Shown here piece by piece: positions 61,765 through 64,000 of a stretch of 64,000 nucleotides of DNA (position 1 is the stretch's first letter; each line of letters begins with the position of its first letter). The stretch covers positions 62,001-126,000 of the forward strand of contig JAHDWK010000001.1 of the NCBI GenBank assembly GCA_023382655.1. The letters are read 5' to 3'. The stretch comes from Anaerolineae bacterium. GTDB lineage: Bacteria > Chloroflexota > Anaerolineae > Promineifilales > Promineifilaceae. Under the pieces are notes generated by a model. It had not been told where the DNA came from, did not search any database, and saw nothing but the letters and a program-made list of their open reading frames with translations. Position numbers and translations under genes: made by a program.

Positions 61765-62664
61765 ATGATTGAACCGGACCCTGATTTCCTCTGTTGTGAG
61801 CTTTCGACGGCGATGGATGAGCCGATGGCGGGCACGGCCGTTACCGCCGCCGTCTGGTTTATGTTGGAATACACCCGGCCCTGGGGGGCGAAAGCGACGG
61901 AGGAAAATGAGCTGCCGTCGCCGGTGAGCCGGTGGTTGGGTGCGCAGGTGCGGGGGTGGAACGGCCGTCTGCAATTCATCCGCCAATTTCGCCCGGATGC
62001 CGATGTATTGACCTTTTTTGTAGGGGTGAATGACGAGGTGCAGCCCCGGCTGTACGAGTTTCATCTGGGGGCGTATGAGGATTTGTTGGAACTGGACATG
62101 GCCGGCATTGTAGCCGGCGCCGCTCGATTTGACCCGCATCTGGCGACCGGGCCGCGGTATTTTGTCTGTACCAATGGCAAACGGGATCGCAGTTGCGCTG
62201 TCTATGGCGCGGCGCTGTACCGGGCGTTGGCCGAAAAAGTGGGCAGCGCCGCCTGGATGACCACGCATTTGGGCGGGCATCGGTTTGCCGGGACTTTGCT
62301 GTCGTTGCCGGATGGGGTGTGTTACGGCCGTGTGGCTCCCACCGATGTGCCCCACCTCTTGACTGCCACGCAGCAGGGCAATTTGTGGCTGGAACGGCTG
62401 CGCGGCCGTACCTGTTATGGTCCGGTGGAGCAGGTAGCCGATTTTTATGCCCGGCAGGAAACAGGACAAATGCATCTGGACGCCTGGCAATGGGTGGAGA
62501 CGGCCGGGCACAATGAGCGCTGGCAGGTGCAGTTTCAAAGCAAAGCCCGGCGCGTGGTTTATGTGACCCTGGTGGCCGCGCCGCCGCTGGCCGTCTACGC
62601 CAACTCCGGCCAGTTAAAGACCAAAGAGATAGCACAGTATGAACTTGACAAGGTGACAAGGTGA
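61765..62664 (+). CDS. Sucrase/ferredoxin-like family protein
   Basis: A 299-residue member of the Suc/Fer-like family, a thioredoxin-fold [2Fe-2S] protein. The key block is YFVCTNGKRDRSCAVYGAAL with downstream HLGGHRFAGTLLSLPDGVCYGR. The C-terminal codons (ELDKVTR) run into the CAAGGTGA repeat, so the last residues are probably repeat derived. Role unknown; possibly electron transfer. Confidence 0.85.
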   Translation: MIEPDPDFLCCELSTAMDEPMAGTAVTAAVWFMLEYTRPWGAKATEENELPSPVSRWLGAQVRGWNGRLQFIRQFRPDADVLTFFVGVNDEVQPRLYEFHLGAYEDLLELDMAGIVAGAARFDPHLATGPRYFVCTNGKRDRSCAVYGAALYRALAEKVGSAAWMTTHLGGHRFAGTLLSLPDGVCYGRVAPTDVPHLLTATQQGNLWLERLRGRTCYGPVEQVADFYARQETGQMHLDAWQWVETAGHNERWQVQFQSKARRVVYVTLVAAPPLAVYANSGQLKTKEIAQYELDKVTR

Positions 62665-62722
62665 GGGGGTGACAAGGCGAGGGGAACGCGTTTTTCCTCT
62701 GCGCCGCCGCGCCTCTGCGTTA
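62647..62722. repeat. CAAGGTGA-family array plus CTCTGCG repeat
   Basis: GACAAGGTGACAAGGTGAGGGGGTGACAAGG (62647-62677) contains the stop of the previous gene; CTCTGCGCCGCCGCGCCTCTGCG follows at 62697-62719, just before the next gene's ribosome-binding site. Confidence 0.7.
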
Positions 62723-62737
62723 AATGAAAGGAACACA

Positions 62738-63943
62738 ATGGATAACAAACAATTGATTATGGAAAAGGTGGCGCAAGCTACCGCTATTTTGAACGAGTTT
62801 AGTGTGGATGTGTGGCTGACGTTTGTGCGCGAGACCACCCTTTCGCCCGACCCGACGTTGGAACTGATCGCCGGGGTGGATGTGACCTGGCAGTCGGCGT
62901 TTATTTTGAGCAAGGACGGCCGTCACACGGCCGTTGTGGGCCGCTTCGACACCGAAAACGTGGAGCAACTAGGCGTTTATAGCGAAATCATCGGCTATGA
63001 CGAAGGCATTGCCCAACCGCTACGGGAAACACTGGCGCGGCTGAATCCGGCCAGCATCGCCATCAACTATTCGGCCGATGATGTCGCTGCTGATGGGCTG
63101 AGCCACGGCCTCTTTCTGGCGCTGCAACAACACCTGGCGGGCACGCCTTTTGCCGACCGGCTGGTGTCGGCGGAGAAGCTGGTGGCGGCGCTGCGTGGGC
63201 GGAAGAGTGCGGCGGAGGTGGAGCGGGTGAGGACGGCCGTATCCACCACCCTACAACTGTTTGATGAAGTGGAAGCATTTGTCCGGCCGGGCATGACACA
63301 GCGCCAGATCGCCGAATTTGTCCACCGCCGCATAGACGAGATGGGGCTGGGTTACGCCTGGCCGAAGCCGTTTAACCCTATCGTCACCTGCGGGCCGGAA
63401 TCGGCCATCGGCCATGCCGCGCCAGGGGATGTAGTGCTGCAAAAAGGCCACCTGCTGCATATGGATTTGGGTGTGAAACAGGATGACTACTGCTCTGATT
63501 TGCAGCGGATGTGGTATGTGTTGGGGGATGGGGAAACGGCCGTGCCGCCCGATGTACAGCGCGCCTTTGAGGTGGTATATGGGGCGATTAAGGCGGGCGA
63601 GGCGGCGCTAAAACCGGGCACACCGGGCTGGCAGGTGGATGAGGCGGCGCGTGATTTTATTGTGGACAATGGTTTCCCGGAATATAAACATGCCTTTGGG
63701 CATTTGTTGGGGCGGGTGGCGCACGATGGTTCCACCGTGTTAGGACCGCGCTGGGAGCGGTATGGGCAGACGACCGAGATGTTGGTGGAGGTGGGCAATA
63801 TCTTCACATTGGAACTGCATGTGATGGTGCCCAACCGGGGCATGATGAGCCTGGAAGAGGATGTGTTGGTGACAGAGAATGGGGTGGAGTATCTAGGACG
63901 GCCGCAAACGGCCGTGCGGCTTATCAAACCCCATTCAGGCTGA
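62738..63943 (+). CDS. M24 family aminopeptidase (Xaa-Pro peptidase)
   Basis: A 401-residue 'pita-bread' metallopeptidase. An N-terminal creatinase-like domain is followed by the catalytic core with metal ligands in HMDLGVKQDDYCSDLQR (two Asp), HAFGHLLGRVAHDG (His), and LELHVMVPNRGMMSLEEDVLV (two Glu region). AAAGGAA precedes ATG 62738; longer upstream codons belong to the repeat. Probably removes N-terminal residues before proline. Confidence 0.92.
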   Translation: MDNKQLIMEKVAQATAILNEFSVDVWLTFVRETTLSPDPTLELIAGVDVTWQSAFILSKDGRHTAVVGRFDTENVEQLGVYSEIIGYDEGIAQPLRETLARLNPASIAINYSADDVAADGLSHGLFLALQQHLAGTPFADRLVSAEKLVAALRGRKSAAEVERVRTAVSTTLQLFDEVEAFVRPGMTQRQIAEFVHRRIDEMGLGYAWPKPFNPIVTCGPESAIGHAAPGDVVLQKGHLLHMDLGVKQDDYCSDLQRMWYVLGDGETAVPPDVQRAFEVVYGAIKAGEAALKPGTPGWQVDEAARDFIVDNGFPEYKHAFGHLLGRVAHDGSTVLGPRWERYGQTTEMLVEVGNIFTLELHVMVPNRGMMSLEEDVLVTENGVEYLGRPQTAVRLIKPHSG

Positions 63944-63993
63944 TTGATATACAGACACTTTCAGGAATACTTGTCACCATCAAAAGAACGATC

Positions 63994-64000
63994 ATGAAAA
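63994..64000 (+). other. Possible start of a gene truncated by the window
   Basis: ATGAAAA at the very end, preceded by AAAAGAACG. The 63944-63993 region shows nothing else. Too short to judge. Confidence 0.2.

Larger units (their letters stand above)
1..64000. repeat. Highly iterated palindrome ACGGCCGT
   Basis: About 140 copies by hand count across the window (examples: 156, 907, 23843, 23850, 37012, 51250, 62925, 63907). Copies lie in genes of every class, in all three frames (reading TAV, xGR, xRP), and in gaps. With a base composition near 57% GC only one or two would be expected. It is depleted from the WD40-encoding part (about 30890-33190). Confidence 0.85.

Noticed and set aside
1..64000. 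Prophage, insertion sequence or integrative element
   Set aside because: No transposase, integrase, phage structural gene or target-site duplication was recognised; the only tRNA gene has no integrase beside it.

Overview
The window looks like a chromosomal segment of a GC-rich (roughly 55-60% by eye) filamentous-type Chloroflexota bacterium, probably Anaerolineae/Ardenticatenia-like. This is inferred from many lipoproteins with Thr/Pro linkers, a secreted protein ending in a Chloroflexota-style Y/F-LPLV tail, a type III glutamine synthetase, STAND-WD40 proteins and dense intergenic short-repeat hairpins. No rRNA, prophage, IS element or CRISPR array is visible; one tRNA-Gln(CTG) gene is present.

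Layout. 1-5300: a secreted cellulase-like lipoprotein, glgC, two small unknown genes around a bidirectional terminator, a WecA/MraY-type phosphoglycosyltransferase and upp. 5400-9560: a cysteine-free Crp/Fnr regulator followed by two transcription units (DUF6069 membrane protein, PRC-barrel-like protein, c-type cytochrome lipoprotein, small Cys/His protein, DUF3565 protein; then a polytopic His-containing membrane protein). Each unit has an identical CCGAC-AAAA-GTCGG dyad centred exactly 41.5 bp upstream of the predicted start site. 9700-12200: ruvB, DUF2905, aldo/keto reductase. 12270-23630: nitrogen assimilation (gltB-gltD, divergent from amtB - unknown gene - type III glnA). 23900-28650: DUF433/DUF5615 toxin-antitoxin pair, GNAT, recO, a 7TM-PAS histidine kinase with a stand-alone receiver, tRNA-Gln. 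28800-33050: a 1411-residue EAD-nSTAND-WD40 conflict-type protein with fourteen WD40 repeats. 33200-49440: S41 and metallo-peptidase lipoproteins, an ArsR-DUF2087 regulator operon with a perfect operator dyad, GNAT, a two-component operon with a secreted protein, an ATP-grasp enzyme, an FAD oxidoreductase, RNase Z, an SGNH-like secreted protein and an SH3b membrane protein. 49590-57680: ECF sigma factor and putative anti-sigma factor, CopD-like membrane protein and three tandem cellulase-like surface proteins. 57980-63940: TPR protein, M23 peptidase, RlmI-type methyltransferase, aldo/keto reductase, sucrase/ferredoxin-like protein and an M24 aminopeptidase.

Two genome-wide patterns dominate. 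First, the palindromic octamer ACGGCCGT occurs about 140 times by hand count (one per roughly 450 bp), inside and between genes, comparable in style to cyanobacterial HIP1. Second, at least five families of 7-8 bp tandem repeats are arranged as inverted arrays at gene ends, where they often supply the stop codon and last codons. Related palindromic repeats are inserted in frame inside gltB, gltD, the STAND-WD40 gene and two peptidase genes.
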